64,000 nt of DNA from a virus (IMGVR_UViG_3300035698_012970:24152-88151), one strand, 5' to 3'; positions 40,586 through 49,146 are shown, numbered from the stretch's first letter. The notes: generated by a model from the sequence alone, not told the origin. Made by a program: numbers and translations.

Positions 40586-40828
40586 TTAAACCTGACTTAA
40601 AGTATATTTTATGATATGCTCATTAACAACATGTTTAGTAATAATTACATTTTTTCCAAAAGCATAATCATTAAAACCTTTTTCAAATAACATTAACTCA
40701 GCTAAAGATCCTATGTGATTTAAATTAAGATAAAGTGTGCTCATATTTGTCCTCATATTAGATGTATTTGGAGTACTATTGTACGCATCTATTTGAGATT
40801 TATAATTATCTTTAGTTACTTTATTCAT
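40586..40828 (-). CDS. Hypothetical protein (80 aa)
   Basis: Asn/Ser-rich N-terminal third, then 'LYLNLNHIGSLAELMLFEKG'. Soluble. Unknown. Confidence 0.6.
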   Translation of the reverse strand: MNKVTKDNYKSQIDAYNSTPNTSNMRTNMSTLYLNLNHIGSLAELMLFEKGFNDYAFGKNVIITKHVVNEHIIKYTLSQV

Positions 40829-40849
40829 GATTTTATGATATTTAGTTTT

Positions 40850-41083
40850 TTATACACTCAATGCTAATTTCTGAATATTTGCTTTAAACATTTTTCTGTT
40901 AAAAAGATATAGCATTGATTCCCACCAGACACTCATGAATACATATGCATAATGAACTATAATTATAAGTAATATAAATACCCAACCAATAACTTTAGTT
41001 ACACCTTTGAATTCAGTCCACATTCTTCCCATTCTTTTCCAATGTGTAATCTCTTTTTTCCAGACTATTTGTGCAAGTGTCAT
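40850..41083 (-). CDS. Single-pass membrane protein (77 aa)
   Basis: One strong membrane helix (VIGWVFILLIIIVHYAYVFM), basic flanks. Follows two other membrane protein genes in the operon starting at 43171. Confidence 0.7.
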   Translation of the reverse strand: MTLAQIVWKKEITHWKRMGRMWTEFKGVTKVIGWVFILLIIIVHYAYVFMSVWWESMLYLFNRKMFKANIQKLALSV

Positions 41084-41086
41084 ATG

Positions 41087-41704
41087 TTATAAGGATATTA
41101 AATTAGGATTAACTGTTAATATATAATATTCAGCAATAGTTGGGTATGATGCATCGAAAACCCAATTACCATTACTGGCGCATACAGTAGATACCATTTC
41201 GTATGTATTGGCTTCTCCTGTATATGCAATTGCAGTTAGTTCTATTTCTAGTAGTTCTCTTTCTTCATTCCAGAAATATATTATAGTATCATTATCTGTA
41301 ATATAACTATATAATACTATAGTAGAATCTTCTAATGTTAATTCATTTATTAAATTAGCAAAAAGATCTTGTTCAGTTGTATCAAATTCAATCGGTCCTA
41401 ATATAGGAGGTTGTATGGAATTGAGATTTATCCAGGTTTTCTGATCTACATCAAAGACGAAAGTTTTATCATCACCATTTGAAATAGTATCATTTATAGA
41501 AACTCTATAAATACCTCCAGTTTCGGTTATTAAATTCACTGTTCCAACACTAGTGTAAGTTACTAATGCAAGAGTAAAATAACCTGCAAATGAAACACCA
41601 ATGAATATTAAGAGTACTGCGATTCTGTTTTCCCATAGCTTCTTACCGTAGAGACATGTTCCTACAATAAAAGCTAAAATTGCTGATAATATGAATGTAT
41701 ACAT
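41087..41704 (-). CDS. Membrane-anchored protein with external domain (205 aa)
   Basis: Two membrane helices at the N-terminus (about 2-20 and 28-50), then about 150 residues of beta-rich, acidic, presumably periplasmic domain. Unknown family. Confidence 0.7.
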   Translation of the reverse strand: MYTFILSAILAFIVGTCLYGKKLWENRIAVLLIFIGVSFAGYFTLALVTYTSVGTVNLITETGGIYRVSINDTISNGDDKTFVFDVDQKTWINLNSIQPPILGPIEFDTTEQDLFANLINELTLEDSTIVLYSYITDNDTIIYFWNEERELLEIELTAIAYTGEANTYEMVSTVCASNGNWVFDASYPTIAEYYILTVNPNLISL

Positions 41705-41738
41705 CTTTATATGATTTAAGTTAATATTTAATCTTATT

Positions 41739-43139
41739 TTATTCTACGTCTGTCCATTCAAGACCTGGACAATAGTCTTTCTTACTTGCACTAAAGTATT
41801 CACCAAATATACCAAAACTACTACCAAGTATATTTAATATTGCAAGTCCAATGAAGCCTAAAAATATTCCAGTTGGTCTTAATATAATAAGATAAAGGCA
41901 TGTGTAAATGATAAACTCTAAAGGTTTATATAATCCATATAATACACTATAATAAATTCCTTTACCAAGAAGAACTAATGGAGTCCAGAAAATGTTGATA
42001 ATTAAAGTTAGATACCAAACAGGTTTACCTTCCTTATATTGCTTTAATCCTACTTCTACCTTATTATAAATTACTATAACAAGTATAACAGCTAAGCCTG
42101 CAGCTAATATAACTAAAGCACCAATACCAATTTCAGTACCATAATTTATAAACAATTCTTTAATTGCGCCTATAAGATAGATAAGACCCCTTGTTAATAT
42201 AATAATAAACCCTGATGTAACACCAAGAATAGCAGTACTTATTAAGAATCCCAAAAAGTTTTTTGTACCTTTGATTAATTTAGTTGTATCAAAACGTAAA
42301 CCATCAACAAAGTTTCCCATAGCATTAAAGAATGGTTCCATTTTAAGCGCGATTCTTTCATTTCTAGCATCAATTTTTGCTTCTCTTTCATTTCTTTTTC
42401 TACGTTCTTCTAAAGATTTTTCTGCTAATTGGAGTTCTAACTTATTTCTTTTTTGACGAAGTAAATCTTGTTTTTTTATATATACATCTCTTATTGCTTC
42501 TTTCTTTGCCTGATATATTACATTTTCCTTATCACTAAGATGCCAATAATTGGTTGGTATTTTATATTTCTTAGTAATATAATAATCAAGACCATTTAAA
42601 TTTTTATTTTTTAGGTATTTCCTAGTAATATAAGGGATTTTATGATTTGACATATCATATGCCTTATAATCATCTAAATCATCAAAGTAATTATTTACTA
42701 TTGATTCCATCCATAGATGTATACCATTTGGAATAAGCATAAAGATAAATCCAATAGCTTGTGCTAATAATTTGAATGGTATAAACAATAAACAGAAAAT
42801 AAGTAACCAAGCATATGGACACCCATTTTGCATTGTTTTAGGGGTTGGTGTACTATCAACCAAAACATATCTCATTAACCTATAATGCCAGGATTTCATG
42901 CTCACCTTCATAAGTTTAGGTGTTTCAGCATATTTAATGTGCTTATTAGCATTAGTATTAAGATCGAATCTACGCTCTTCTAATGCTTCTTCCTTTGTGC
43001 CTTTGAAAACTGCAATTGGTTTAATATAAAAGACACTAGAATCATGGTCATCATTAAATAGATAACCTTTTAAGTGAATCTTCCCGTTATTAAACTCAAC
43101 CAATTTGTTAACTAGTGCAATAAGTTTGTCATTTTTCAT
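41739..43139 (-). CDS. Large multi-pass membrane protein with coiled coil (466 aa)
   Basis: Residues about 110-140 form membrane helices, residues about 225-265 a charged coiled coil (LELQLAEKSLEERRKRNERE), and residues about 290-450 four or five further helices. First gene from the promoter at 43171-43203, followed by two smaller membrane proteins, so probably one envelope complex. No family recognised. Confidence 0.7.
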   Translation of the reverse strand: MKNDKLIALVNKLVEFNNGKIHLKGYLFNDDHDSSVFYIKPIAVFKGTKEEALEERRFDLNTNANKHIKYAETPKLMKVSMKSWHYRLMRYVLVDSTPTPKTMQNGCPYAWLLIFCLLFIPFKLLAQAIGFIFMLIPNGIHLWMESIVNNYFDDLDDYKAYDMSNHKIPYITRKYLKNKNLNGLDYYITKKYKIPTNYWHLSDKENVIYQAKKEAIRDVYIKKQDLLRQKRNKLELQLAEKSLEERRKRNEREAKIDARNERIALKMEPFFNAMGNFVDGLRFDTTKLIKGTKNFLGFLISTAILGVTSGFIIILTRGLIYLIGAIKELFINYGTEIGIGALVILAAGLAVILVIVIYNKVEVGLKQYKEGKPVWYLTLIINIFWTPLVLLGKGIYYSVLYGLYKPLEFIIYTCLYLIILRPTGIFLGFIGLAILNILGSSFGIFGEYFSASKKDYCPGLEWTDVE

Positions 43140-43153
43140 TATTAATAATTTAA

Positions 43154-43441
43154 TTAATTATCTTGAATTGCAAATATAGATCTAAAAATCGTAGTAAAAA
43201 AATATTTTAGTGTAAATTTCCTTTTTTCTTTCGTTAACCAGCGAGTAGTTCTAATTAAAGTCTTCTGATCATCATTGAATTGTACTTTTTCGCCATCCCA
43301 AGTACCTACTAATTTAATGACAACTTTTTTCTTATCAATCCTTCGTGGATCAAGATAACTTACCAGATCACCTTTTTTGATGTCTGGCCAAGGTATTGAT
43401 TTTAATACCCCATAGTCGTCATAGGCGTTAATTGTTATCAT
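43154..43441 (-). CDS. Hypothetical protein (95 aa)
   Basis: 'KKGDLVSYLDPRRIDKKKVV' suggests a small beta-barrel domain; the C-terminus is basic. The promoter for the next operon (43171-43203) lies inside its last codons. Overlaps the upstream gene by 14 nt. Confidence 0.65.
   Translation of the reverse strand: MITINAYDDYGVLKSIPWPDIKKGDLVSYLDPRRIDKKKVVIKLVGTWDGEKVQFNDDQKTLIRTTRWLTKEKRKFTLKYFFTTIFRSIFAIQDN
43171..43203 (-). promoter_or_regulatory. T-tract/TAnnTTTG-class promoter
   Basis: ATTTTTTTACTACG, 11 nt, TATATTTG; embedded in the 3' end of the 43154-43441 gene, 32 nt before the 466-aa membrane protein start. Confidence 0.9.
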
Positions 43442-44144
43442 GTTTCTCCTTAATTTCTAAGTTAACTAAATCGATAATTTTTTTTACTGGTTCTTTTAGT
43501 TCACGAAACCAAATATCCTTTTTGTTGGTAATTACAGGACTTATTTCATAATTCCTTAGCTCTTCATAGTCGCCCTCTGGGTTCTTAATATATAGCGAAT
43601 CAAATATAATTCCATCCCACCATATTGATTGGTTTGGATGACATTTAGCGTTATCATCAAATTGGTGATGTGTTGCCATGTCCCTATAACCAAACTTAAG
43701 AGCATATTTTGCATATTTTCCTTTAAGGTTATCTAATACCTTTTGTTGGAATATTCGATATGCTGAGTTTTTCATAGCAACTAATTCATCATAATCCTTA
43801 TACTTCCATGACGCATTTTGCGCCCAGAAAGGCATAGAATCTTCCCCGTACATAAATCTAACCCTGAAATGATATCTGTTGCTAACTGAATCTACAGATT
43901 CTTGGAATCTTCCCATTGACGGGTGGAAATTAAGATCTCTACCATCGAAATATGCACTTAATTGAGTGTCATCAGCATTTTTAAATTCTGCTTTATCTAT
44001 ATCACAAATCTCAAGATATAGTAAATAAGCTCCTTTTATCTGATTTGTAAATGTAAAAAGCGTATTCTTAGATATTGAATATCCATCTTCTAGCCCGAAC
44101 ATTTCCTTAAATTCTGCTTCTGTTATTACATATTTTTCTATCAT
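43428..44144 (-). CDS. Hypothetical protein (238 aa), probably leaderless mRNA
   Basis: Soluble, aromatic-rich ('FRVRFMYGEDSMPFWAQNAS', 'CHPNQSIWWDGIIFDSLYI'). No family recognised. The -7 element TACATTTG ends 5 nt before the ATG, so transcription should begin at or next to the start codon. Confidence 0.7.
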   Translation of the reverse strand: MIEKYVITEAEFKEMFGLEDGYSISKNTLFTFTNQIKGAYLLYLEICDIDKAEFKNADDTQLSAYFDGRDLNFHPSMGRFQESVDSVSNRYHFRVRFMYGEDSMPFWAQNASWKYKDYDELVAMKNSAYRIFQQKVLDNLKGKYAKYALKFGYRDMATHHQFDDNAKCHPNQSIWWDGIIFDSLYIKNPEGDYEELRNYEISPVITNKKDIWFRELKEPVKKIIDLVNLEIKEKHDNN

Positions 44145-44148
44145 GATC

Positions 44149-44181
44149 CAAATGTAATTAAAACAACCGAGATAAAAAAAT
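44149..44181 (-). promoter_or_regulatory. T-tract/TAnnTTTG-class promoter
   Basis: ATTTTTTTATCTCG, 11 nt, TACATTTG; directly abuts the start codon at 44144. Confidence 0.85.
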
Positions 44182-45131
44182 TATCTATATGCGTAAATAA
44201 ATCCAATATCTACTATTTCCTTTTCGTCGTGAATGCTCAATCCACAATTTTTAAATTTCTCAGTTAAAAATAAACCAATAACTTTTGTGTGGTATTGCAC
44301 AAAGATCTTTTGTATCTTAGCTATATTGGAATTTGTTATAGTAGCAAACAAATTTAATTCACCTCCCTCACAATTAATTTTCATAAAATCAACAATATCT
44401 ATTGATTTTTCTTCGAAAAGAGTATTTATATTAATAGTTTCAACCTCACTAGTATCTGCTGGAAGTCCCATAGTTGCGAATGTTTCTATTGATTCGAGTC
44501 TATTTGCTATCGAAGTACCAGGATAAGATAAAAATGTTTCTTTACCATCAATATAACCTATCGCCTTATTGATAATTTCTATGTTTTCTGTGTTTTCTAT
44601 ATTCACAACCAAACATGCATAGACCTCTGGTGATGGTTCTACTGCTATGATCCTTTTAGCCCCTATTTCGTTTGCATGAATACTAAAAAATCCATAACTC
44701 GCTCCAATATCCAATATTACATCACCAGGAAAAATATCAAGTGGTCCTTTTTTATATTCTTCTAATACTCTTATTAGTAAAAAATCACCAAATTCACCTT
44801 CACCTTCTATTATAAGGGGTTTAAAAATAGCACCATTTACAAGGAATGGAGTCGATTTACCATTCATTGGGATTTCATATTCACCCAAATCACTATCAGA
44901 AAAACAAAGAATAAGCTTCTCCAAATTCAAAGAAGCATTTTTATAAATTGAAATCCACCAACCACAATTGGGTACTAAATCCCATTTTGCACTATTTGCG
45001 ATTAGCCCTGTCAATGGATCCTTTAGGTAAGCGTATGTATTTTTTCTAATCTCTTCTCCGTGATAAGAAAAATTTACAATAAACCCCTTATCATTTTCCT
45101 CTAGTTCATTTACGTTAATTAGCATATCCAT
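44181..45131 (-). CDS. FkbM-family methyltransferase
   Basis: 316 residues. 'PGDVILDIGASYGFFSIHAN' is the SAM-binding motif I, 'IIAVEPSPEVYACLVVNIEN' motif II and 'DIVDFMKINCEGGELNLF' the FkbM signature. These enzymes O-methylate sugars or natural products, so a role in modifying surface or virion glycans fits the sugar genes at 56-59 kb. N-terminal 110 residues form an extra domain. Confidence 0.88.
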   Translation of the reverse strand: MDMLINVNELEENDKGFIVNFSYHGEEIRKNTYAYLKDPLTGLIANSAKWDLVPNCGWWISIYKNASLNLEKLILCFSDSDLGEYEIPMNGKSTPFLVNGAIFKPLIIEGEGEFGDFLLIRVLEEYKKGPLDIFPGDVILDIGASYGFFSIHANEIGAKRIIAVEPSPEVYACLVVNIENTENIEIINKAIGYIDGKETFLSYPGTSIANRLESIETFATMGLPADTSEVETININTLFEEKSIDIVDFMKINCEGGELNLFATITNSNIAKIQKIFVQYHTKVIGLFLTEKFKNCGLSIHDEKEIVDIGFIYAYR

Positions 45132-45166
45132 ATTACTAAAAAAATCATTTATTGTTTCGATTTATT

Positions 45167-45448
45167 TCATTTTTGTCTTCGGAAATTATTCTTACCCACA
45201 TGATATCCTTCACAATGTGCACATTTATATGCTCTGAAAATACCCTCATATTTTTTCTCCATACTTACTGCAGCTCTTACTGCAGATTTTCTGGTGTTAT
45301 ATTTTACCTTTTCCTTTCCGTTATCTGCTCTCCTATGAGAATTCTTGTGAAATAATCCCCATGCGTTCCTGGTAATAACAAAATTACGGAATGCTCGCTT
45401 AAAGGGTCCTTGATCCTTTAAAGCTAAATATAGATTTCTCAGTTTCAT
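45167..45448 (-). CDS. Basic protein with CxxC...H motif (93 aa)
   Basis: Highly basic, with 'YKCAHCEGYHVGKNNFRRQK' at the C-terminus, a common ending of small phage proteins that probably binds zinc. Nucleic-acid binding is likely. Follows the structured RNA region at 45.49-45.6 kb. Confidence 0.7.
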   Translation of the reverse strand: MKLRNLYLALKDQGPFKRAFRNFVITRNAWGLFHKNSHRRADNGKEKVKYNTRKSAVRAAVSMEKKYEGIFRAYKCAHCEGYHVGKNNFRRQK

Positions 45449-45484
45449 AATATAATTACTTTAGTAATCATGTTGGTAATTAAA

Positions 45485-45615
45485 ATAAGATCCTACTCGG
45501 CGATAACGTCGCATCGGCATGGTATTTTTGCATTTTAAAATTCCGCCTCACCCCACGGCGCGAGTACTTGTCCGAAATTATACCAGCGTCCTGGTTTAAC
45601 TACATAGGATCTTAT
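45485..45615 (-). ncRNA. Candidate structured RNA closed by an 11-bp helix
   Basis: ATAAGATCCTA and TAGGATCTTAT pair perfectly around 109 nt of GC-richer DNA containing hairpins CCAG/CTGG and CGAT/ATCG; T4 follows. No long ORF fits; short ones (19 codons or fewer) exist. Class unknown. Confidence 0.35.
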
Positions 45616-45616
45616 A

Positions 45617-45710
45617 GCGACCAGAGAGTGATTCGAACACCCCACGCAGCAGGGGCTTCCTGCCTCATTGTCCACGGTATCAATCAAGTGTGCACTACTT
45701 AAAAGGTCCC
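45617..45710 (-). other. tRNA-like element (non-canonical)
   Basis: Has a T-arm (GGGTG, loop TTCGAAT, CACTC) and possible acceptor GGGACC/GGTCGC with one mismatch, plus a 4-bp D-like hairpin AAGT/ACTT, but no 7-nt anticodon loop with U33. A decayed tRNA or another RNA. Confidence 0.3.
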
Positions 45711-45740
45711 TTGTTCCATGTCAAGGCCATTTTTTAAAAA

Positions 45741-45985
45741 GAAGAATAATAGCCAGAATCCTGTATTTAACTAATCATTTGTCTTATTGCCTCACACCAC
45801 ACTATCTTTGAGCTGTTCATCCTCTAAGTGAATTTGAGTTGCATCCTCGACAGTACAAAGGTGAGTGCCATGGTGGATCTAATCCTTTAATAAATGGCAT
45901 TGGCCGTTTAACCATTTCCTACCTTCTCCTGTCTTAAACAGTAATGTTCTGAGCTTCCTCTCCGTAGAGCGATTAGCTGTTCTTC
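45741..45985 (-). other. GC-richer intergenic segment, weak RNase P RNA resemblance or tiny ORFs
   Basis: The two ends can pair (GAAGAA/TTCTTC and AGCTA/TGGCT), and 'GACAAATGATTAGTT' then 'ACAGGATTCTGGCTA' recall the 3' end of RNase P RNA. The universally conserved P4 bases are not matched. Alternatively a 32-codon ORF (ATG about 45911) with AGGAG 12 nt upstream encodes MVKRPMPFIKGLDPP.... Undecided. Confidence 0.25.
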
Positions 45986-46458
45986 TTTTGTGCTTTCTTA
46001 TAAGCATTATTAGCTCTTTGTCTCCTGACCCCATTGTCTATTAGGACAAGACGATCTAGAAATGTGAATCTATATACATCAAAGTATACGTCATCCTTTT
46101 TGTAGTTTGAATATCCATTATCATACGTGGCCTGAGCTAATACTTGGCCAAGTCCATTTCTGGTATTCCTACAATCATTAGCTTTATATACAGAATCTAG
46201 TTTTTGTTTCCCAGAATCTAACCAATGTGCTTTACCGTACTTCTTAGTTAAAGTGTATCTTTTAGCAGCAAATCTATCTCTAGATAATGAACCAAATGAA
46301 TCTGTGCTATATCCAACTGTAAAACCTTTAACGTGTTGTAATCTTAAACTTCTGGTTCTGGCGAAGAAATCATAAAATGCACCTCCATACCAATCCCAGC
46401 GAAACTTATGCTTCAATCTATGAAACGAAAAGCCCCTTTTTCTTTTCTTTGTTCTCAT
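45973..46458 (-). CDS. Very basic protein (161 aa)
   Basis: Lys/Arg-rich throughout (MRTKKRKRGFSFHRLKHKFR; RVRRQRANNAYKKAQKK-like end), many Tyr/Asp. Nucleic-acid binding is likely, for instance a DNA- or RNA-packaging protein. It stands alone between two structured intergenic regions. No family recognised. Confidence 0.65.
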   Translation of the reverse strand: MRTKKRKRGFSFHRLKHKFRWDWYGGAFYDFFARTRSLRLQHVKGFTVGYSTDSFGSLSRDRFAAKRYTLTKKYGKAHWLDSGKQKLDSVYKANDCRNTRNGLGQVLAQATYDNGYSNYKKDDVYFDVYRFTFLDRLVLIDNGVRRQRANNAYKKAQKKNS

Positions 46459-46700
46459 TTTCTTAAATTTTAAAAAGTGATAGGGCTTGTGCCCAATTAC
46501 GAAAGTTACCTTTTCCTAATTCGGGTCATTGAGGTATAACAATGACAATTACATCGGTTCCATAATCATAATTCCTATGTTTTAAGTTAAAAAATATCCC
46601 TACTTTACTACACAACTAAACGTACGTTAAATTAGCCTAATGTCGATCGTTAAATCGCTGCTTTCTAGATAGGCAAGCCCACGGACATTTCAGAATATTG
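46459..46700 (-). other. Non-coding stretch with possible RNA structure
   Basis: No convincing ORF. Minus strand carries a 7-bp hairpin GTCATTG/CAATGAC, a long pairing CCCGAATTA/TAATTGGG and a small GGGC/GCCC hairpin followed by T5 near 46.49 kb, which could end a transcript. GGGCTTG/CAAGCCC could close the segment. Confidence 0.3.
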
Positions 46701-46825
46701 CGGAAGTAGATGGACTCGAACCAACAAGCAACTAAGTGTTCCCTTACTCCTAGAATAATCGATTGGTTGCACAACTGAAAATCCCGTGCTCTGATTAGAT
46801 CTCGCACTTTAGGGCTAATACTTCC
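46701..46825 (-). other. tRNA-like element, 125 nt
   Basis: Perfect 7-bp acceptor GGAAGTA/TACTTCC with G73 and a T-arm with loop TTCGAGT, but the middle is too long: a GTGC/GCAC hairpin, the tRNA-like run AGAGCACGGGATTTTC, then GCAAC/GTTGC around 33 nt. An interrupted or decayed tRNA. Confidence 0.4.
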
Positions 46826-47247
46826 ATATTAAAAAAATCAAGGGTAGCGTCTTATAAGAGTCGATCATCTACCAGCTTCTCCCAGCTATTAACGAGTCAG
46901 CTTAACTCACTGTTAATCTTGATCCAGATTGTTTAAAAATAAATTGGAGTTACTTACCAGCCTTATACTGGAAAAACACAATAGAACCTAATCTATATTC
47001 CCTACTTCCAAGGTTGTGTACGTCTCGGAGAGAATTTTTTTGATAAACTACAATAAAAATACTGCATTGCACGTCGCTCATCGAGATTCTCCAAAAGATG
47101 GTTTTTACCCATCTACAGAACGTAAGTTGTCTGTTCCCATCCCATAATAACTCCTGATCATTCGTGGATGGCAATCCTAAATGATCATTTAAAGTTTCTC
47201 TGATCTTGCCAGCATTGAGAAAACTAGTAAAAATATATGCTTATATT
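46826..47247. other. Gap without a recognised gene
   Basis: A 74-codon minus frame (46950-47174) begins with TTG and has no family resemblance; I do not call it. The DNA is GC-richer than average and contains a second GGAAGTA near 47.01 kb. Nothing else convincing. Confidence 0.3.
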
Positions 47248-47460
47248 TTAAAATTCAAGTACATTATCGAAGCATTCATTTTCTACACATAATTTCTTTG
47301 CTTCTGTAAATGTGTAGCATCTATCAACATGATCTTGATTTTTGTTATTCTTAAAAACCTCATACTTACCTACAAGTTGTGGGTGTTCTGATTCTTGGAT
47401 AAAACAACCTTTATAAAGCCATTCACCAACTTCTATTTGTTTTGGTTTTTCTTTAGCCAT
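47248..47460 (-). CDS. Hypothetical protein (70 aa)
   Basis: 'IEVGEWLYKGCFIQESEHPQ' and 'CYTFTEAKKLCVENECFDNV' suggest a small fold with three Cys. Last gene of the run from the promoter at 48245-48277. Confidence 0.65.
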   Translation of the reverse strand: MAKEKPKQIEVGEWLYKGCFIQESEHPQLVGKYEVFKNNKNQDHVDRCYTFTEAKKLCVENECFDNVLEF

Positions 47461-47463
47461 GAT

Positions 47464-47811
47464 CTATAGTTTAGTTTTATTTCTTATAAAATCAAAGATC
47501 GCTAATGTATCACCTCTTGAGTATTCATATTTATGTAGCATCTCAACTGCATCTCCTATGATTGCTCTTTTCTTTCTGTGCTTAAATCTTTCTTTTGTTG
47601 TCCTTATTCTTTTTTCGTGCTCTTTTTCAAGCAATTCTAATGCAATTTTTTTACATCTGACACACTCTATATACTCTAAAGTGATGCCATGCGAATTCCA
47701 CTGGAATTTTTTATCTTTCGAAATATAACAACCACACATTGGCTTACTATAACTATCAACTAAATGAACCTTAGTATCTGTCTTTGTATCTGCGAAATAT
47801 CCTGTTTGCAT
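47464..47811 (-). CDS. Hypothetical protein (115 aa)
   Basis: 'GYFADTKTDTKVHLVD', a CGCYI/CVRCKK Cys set (possible zinc site) and a basic helix (KEHEKRIRTTKERFKHRKKR). Likely nucleic-acid binding. Unknown family. Confidence 0.65.
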   Translation of the reverse strand: MQTGYFADTKTDTKVHLVDSYSKPMCGCYISKDKKFQWNSHGITLEYIECVRCKKIALELLEKEHEKRIRTTKERFKHRKKRAIIGDAVEMLHKYEYSRGDTLAIFDFIRNKTKL

Positions 47812-47815
47812 ATCT

Positions 47816-48034
47816 TTATTTTGTTCGTTTTGAAATAAAATAACCTTTTCTTGATAAAATTTTTATATTATTGACTGCTTCATTAAAATTACAATCAAAT
47901 ACTCTTGCAAATCCATGGGGTGAAATTCTTGAATCAAACAAGCTATTTTTCACAGTTAAAAAAGCAACTTGAATACTATCATTAATTATCACTGTATATC
48001 TTTTCCTACCTTTTTTACTTTTAAGTATTTTCAT
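47816..48034 (-). CDS. Hypothetical protein (72 aa)
   Basis: Basic N-terminus (MKILKSKKGRKRYTVIINDS). Soluble. Unknown. Confidence 0.65.
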   Translation of the reverse strand: MKILKSKKGRKRYTVIINDSIQVAFLTVKNSLFDSRISPHGFARVFDCNFNEAVNNIKILSRKGYFISKRTK

Positions 48035-48038
48035 AACC

Positions 48039-48224
48039 TTATTTGATATAATTATCTATCGGTTTCTCTAAATCTTTTTTCAATCCTGTTGGTTCTTCTA
48101 TACTATAAACTTGCTGTATAGTATACCCAAACTCATCGACTAACGCCCATAATGGCATCTCGAACTTCTTACCTTTATTCTCAAAGGTAAGTGTGTGTTT
48201 CATTTTTATGATTGTGACTTTCAT
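48039..48224 (-). CDS. Hypothetical protein (61 aa)
   Basis: First gene from the promoter at 48245-48277. The internal ATG at codon 8 (MKHTLTFENKGKKFEMP) is an alternative start. Unknown. Confidence 0.6.
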   Translation of the reverse strand: MKVTIIKMKHTLTFENKGKKFEMPLWALVDEFGYTIQQVYSIEEPTGLKKDLEKPIDNYIK

Positions 48225-48244
48225 TGTATTATTATTTTATTTAG

Positions 48245-48277
48245 CTAATATAAGGTTATCTTTCGTAGTAAAAAAAT
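48245..48277 (-). promoter_or_regulatory. T-tract/TAnnTTTG-class promoter
   Basis: ATTTTTTTACTACG, 11 nt, TATATTAG; 10 nt after the terminator at 48287-48319. Confidence 0.85.
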
Positions 48278-48286
48278 AATACTACA

Positions 48287-48319
48287 TAAAAAAGGTTCTT
48301 TAACAAACTAAAGAACCTT
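48287..48319 (-). terminator. Intrinsic terminator
   Basis: 11-bp stem AAGGTTCTTTA/TAAAGAACCTT then T6 on the minus strand, ending the leader-bearing gene at 48341-48811. Confidence 0.9.
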
Positions 48320-48340
48320 CTATTATCGAATTGAATATTA

Positions 48341-48811
48341 TTAGTTATAATATTCATTATATCGATCAATAAAAGTTTCATATGAAAAATCCTCATCCTC
48401 ATAATCCGAATATATTAATTCCCAGATATTCGGATCCCTTTTATATAATTCAAGATTTGTAACATGAGGTGCTAAAACATTAAATACAAAATCATCTAAT
48501 ATTCGTGGATTACTGTCAACCTGAGATTTTTGAAATAGTTTTAGAAATTTTTCCTTCTCAATATCGGAAATCGGAAATTTATCAACTTCTTCTTTTGTGA
48601 AATCTTGATCTAAAACATGAAATTCTTCCTCGTCTCCAACGAACCAACATCTAATCATATAATCAATTGTATTGTCATCATTAGTAAAGTTTTTTACCAT
48701 TTCTGTAAATTCACCTTTAAGTAATGGTATATCAAACCCTACATTTCTCAGATCCTTTACTAAATCGGAATTCTCATCTTCAAAGATTTCATAGCTGTCT
48801 ATATGTTCCAT
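48341..48811 (-). CDS. Acidic protein with capsid-targeting-like N-terminus (156 aa)
   Basis: Starts MEHIDSYEIFEDE, close to MEHLELYENF and MEHLKYFNEL of the 36.9-39.1 kb block. The rest is acidic and helical ('FTKEEVDKFPISDIEKEKFL', ending in Tyr/Asp-rich sequence). Has its own GATATATA promoter and terminator, so it forms a single-gene late-type unit inserted next to tRNA-Met. Confidence 0.7.
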   Translation of the reverse strand: MEHIDSYEIFEDENSDLVKDLRNVGFDIPLLKGEFTEMVKNFTNDDNTIDYMIRCWFVGDEEEFHVLDQDFTKEEVDKFPISDIEKEKFLKLFQKSQVDSNPRILDDFVFNVLAPHVTNLELYKRDPNIWELIYSDYEDEDFSYETFIDRYNEYYN

Positions 48812-48829
48812 TAACTATTGTTTTTTATA

Positions 48830-48837
48830 TATATATC
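48830..48837 (-). promoter_or_regulatory. GATATATA-class (late-type) promoter
   Basis: AAGATATATATATAAAAAAC, 18 nt before the leader-bearing gene and 7 nt after the end of tRNA-Met. Confidence 0.65.
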
Positions 48838-48844
48838 TTATCTG

Positions 48845-48920
48845 TAGCGAGAGTGGGAATCGAACCCACGACCTCAGCATTATGAGTGCTGCGCTCTTAA
48901 ACCAACTGAGCTACCTCGCC
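48845..48920 (-). tRNA. tRNA with CAT anticodon (Met or Ile2)
   Basis: Anticodon loop CTCATAA, acceptor GGCGAGG/TCTCGCT, A73, T-loop TTCGATT. Elongator type; whether C34 is modified to lysidine cannot be seen. Confidence 0.92.
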
Positions 48921-48921
48921 A

Positions 48922-49146
48922 TCACTTCCATTGGGTTTTTCTATTATGTTTCCAAGTTCGGTACATACGTATTTGGTAACTGTATATCTGTTTTCTAGGA
49001 GGTTTAGCTCCTCTTGTTTTCAATCTAGGATATAGATTGATACACTCATCCCAATATAAGGGAAATTCTATTTTTAACCAGATTTTCTTATATTCCTGGT
49101 TGTTGTTTGCTTTGTTCAGTTTTCCTCTGTATCTATTTATGCTCAT
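48922..49146 (-). CDS. Basic protein (74 aa)
   Basis: 'YRGKLNKANNNQEYKKIWLK' and 'IYSYQIRMYRTWKHNRKTQW': very basic and aromatic, likely RNA-binding. One nt after tRNA-Met's 5' end, inside tRNA array B. Confidence 0.65.
   Translation of the reverse strand: MSINRYRGKLNKANNNQEYKKIWLKIEFPLYWDECINLYPRLKTRGAKPPRKQIYSYQIRMYRTWKHNRKTQWK

Noticed and set aside
45741-45985. A confident call of RNase P RNA
   Set aside because: Only the ends and one 3' block are similar; the P4 bases conserved in all RNase P RNAs do not match, and a 32-codon ORF with a good Shine-Dalgarno fits the same DNA.
46950-47174. A 74-codon minus-strand ORF
   Set aside because: It starts with TTG, has no family-like features and lies in a structured, poorly coding region.
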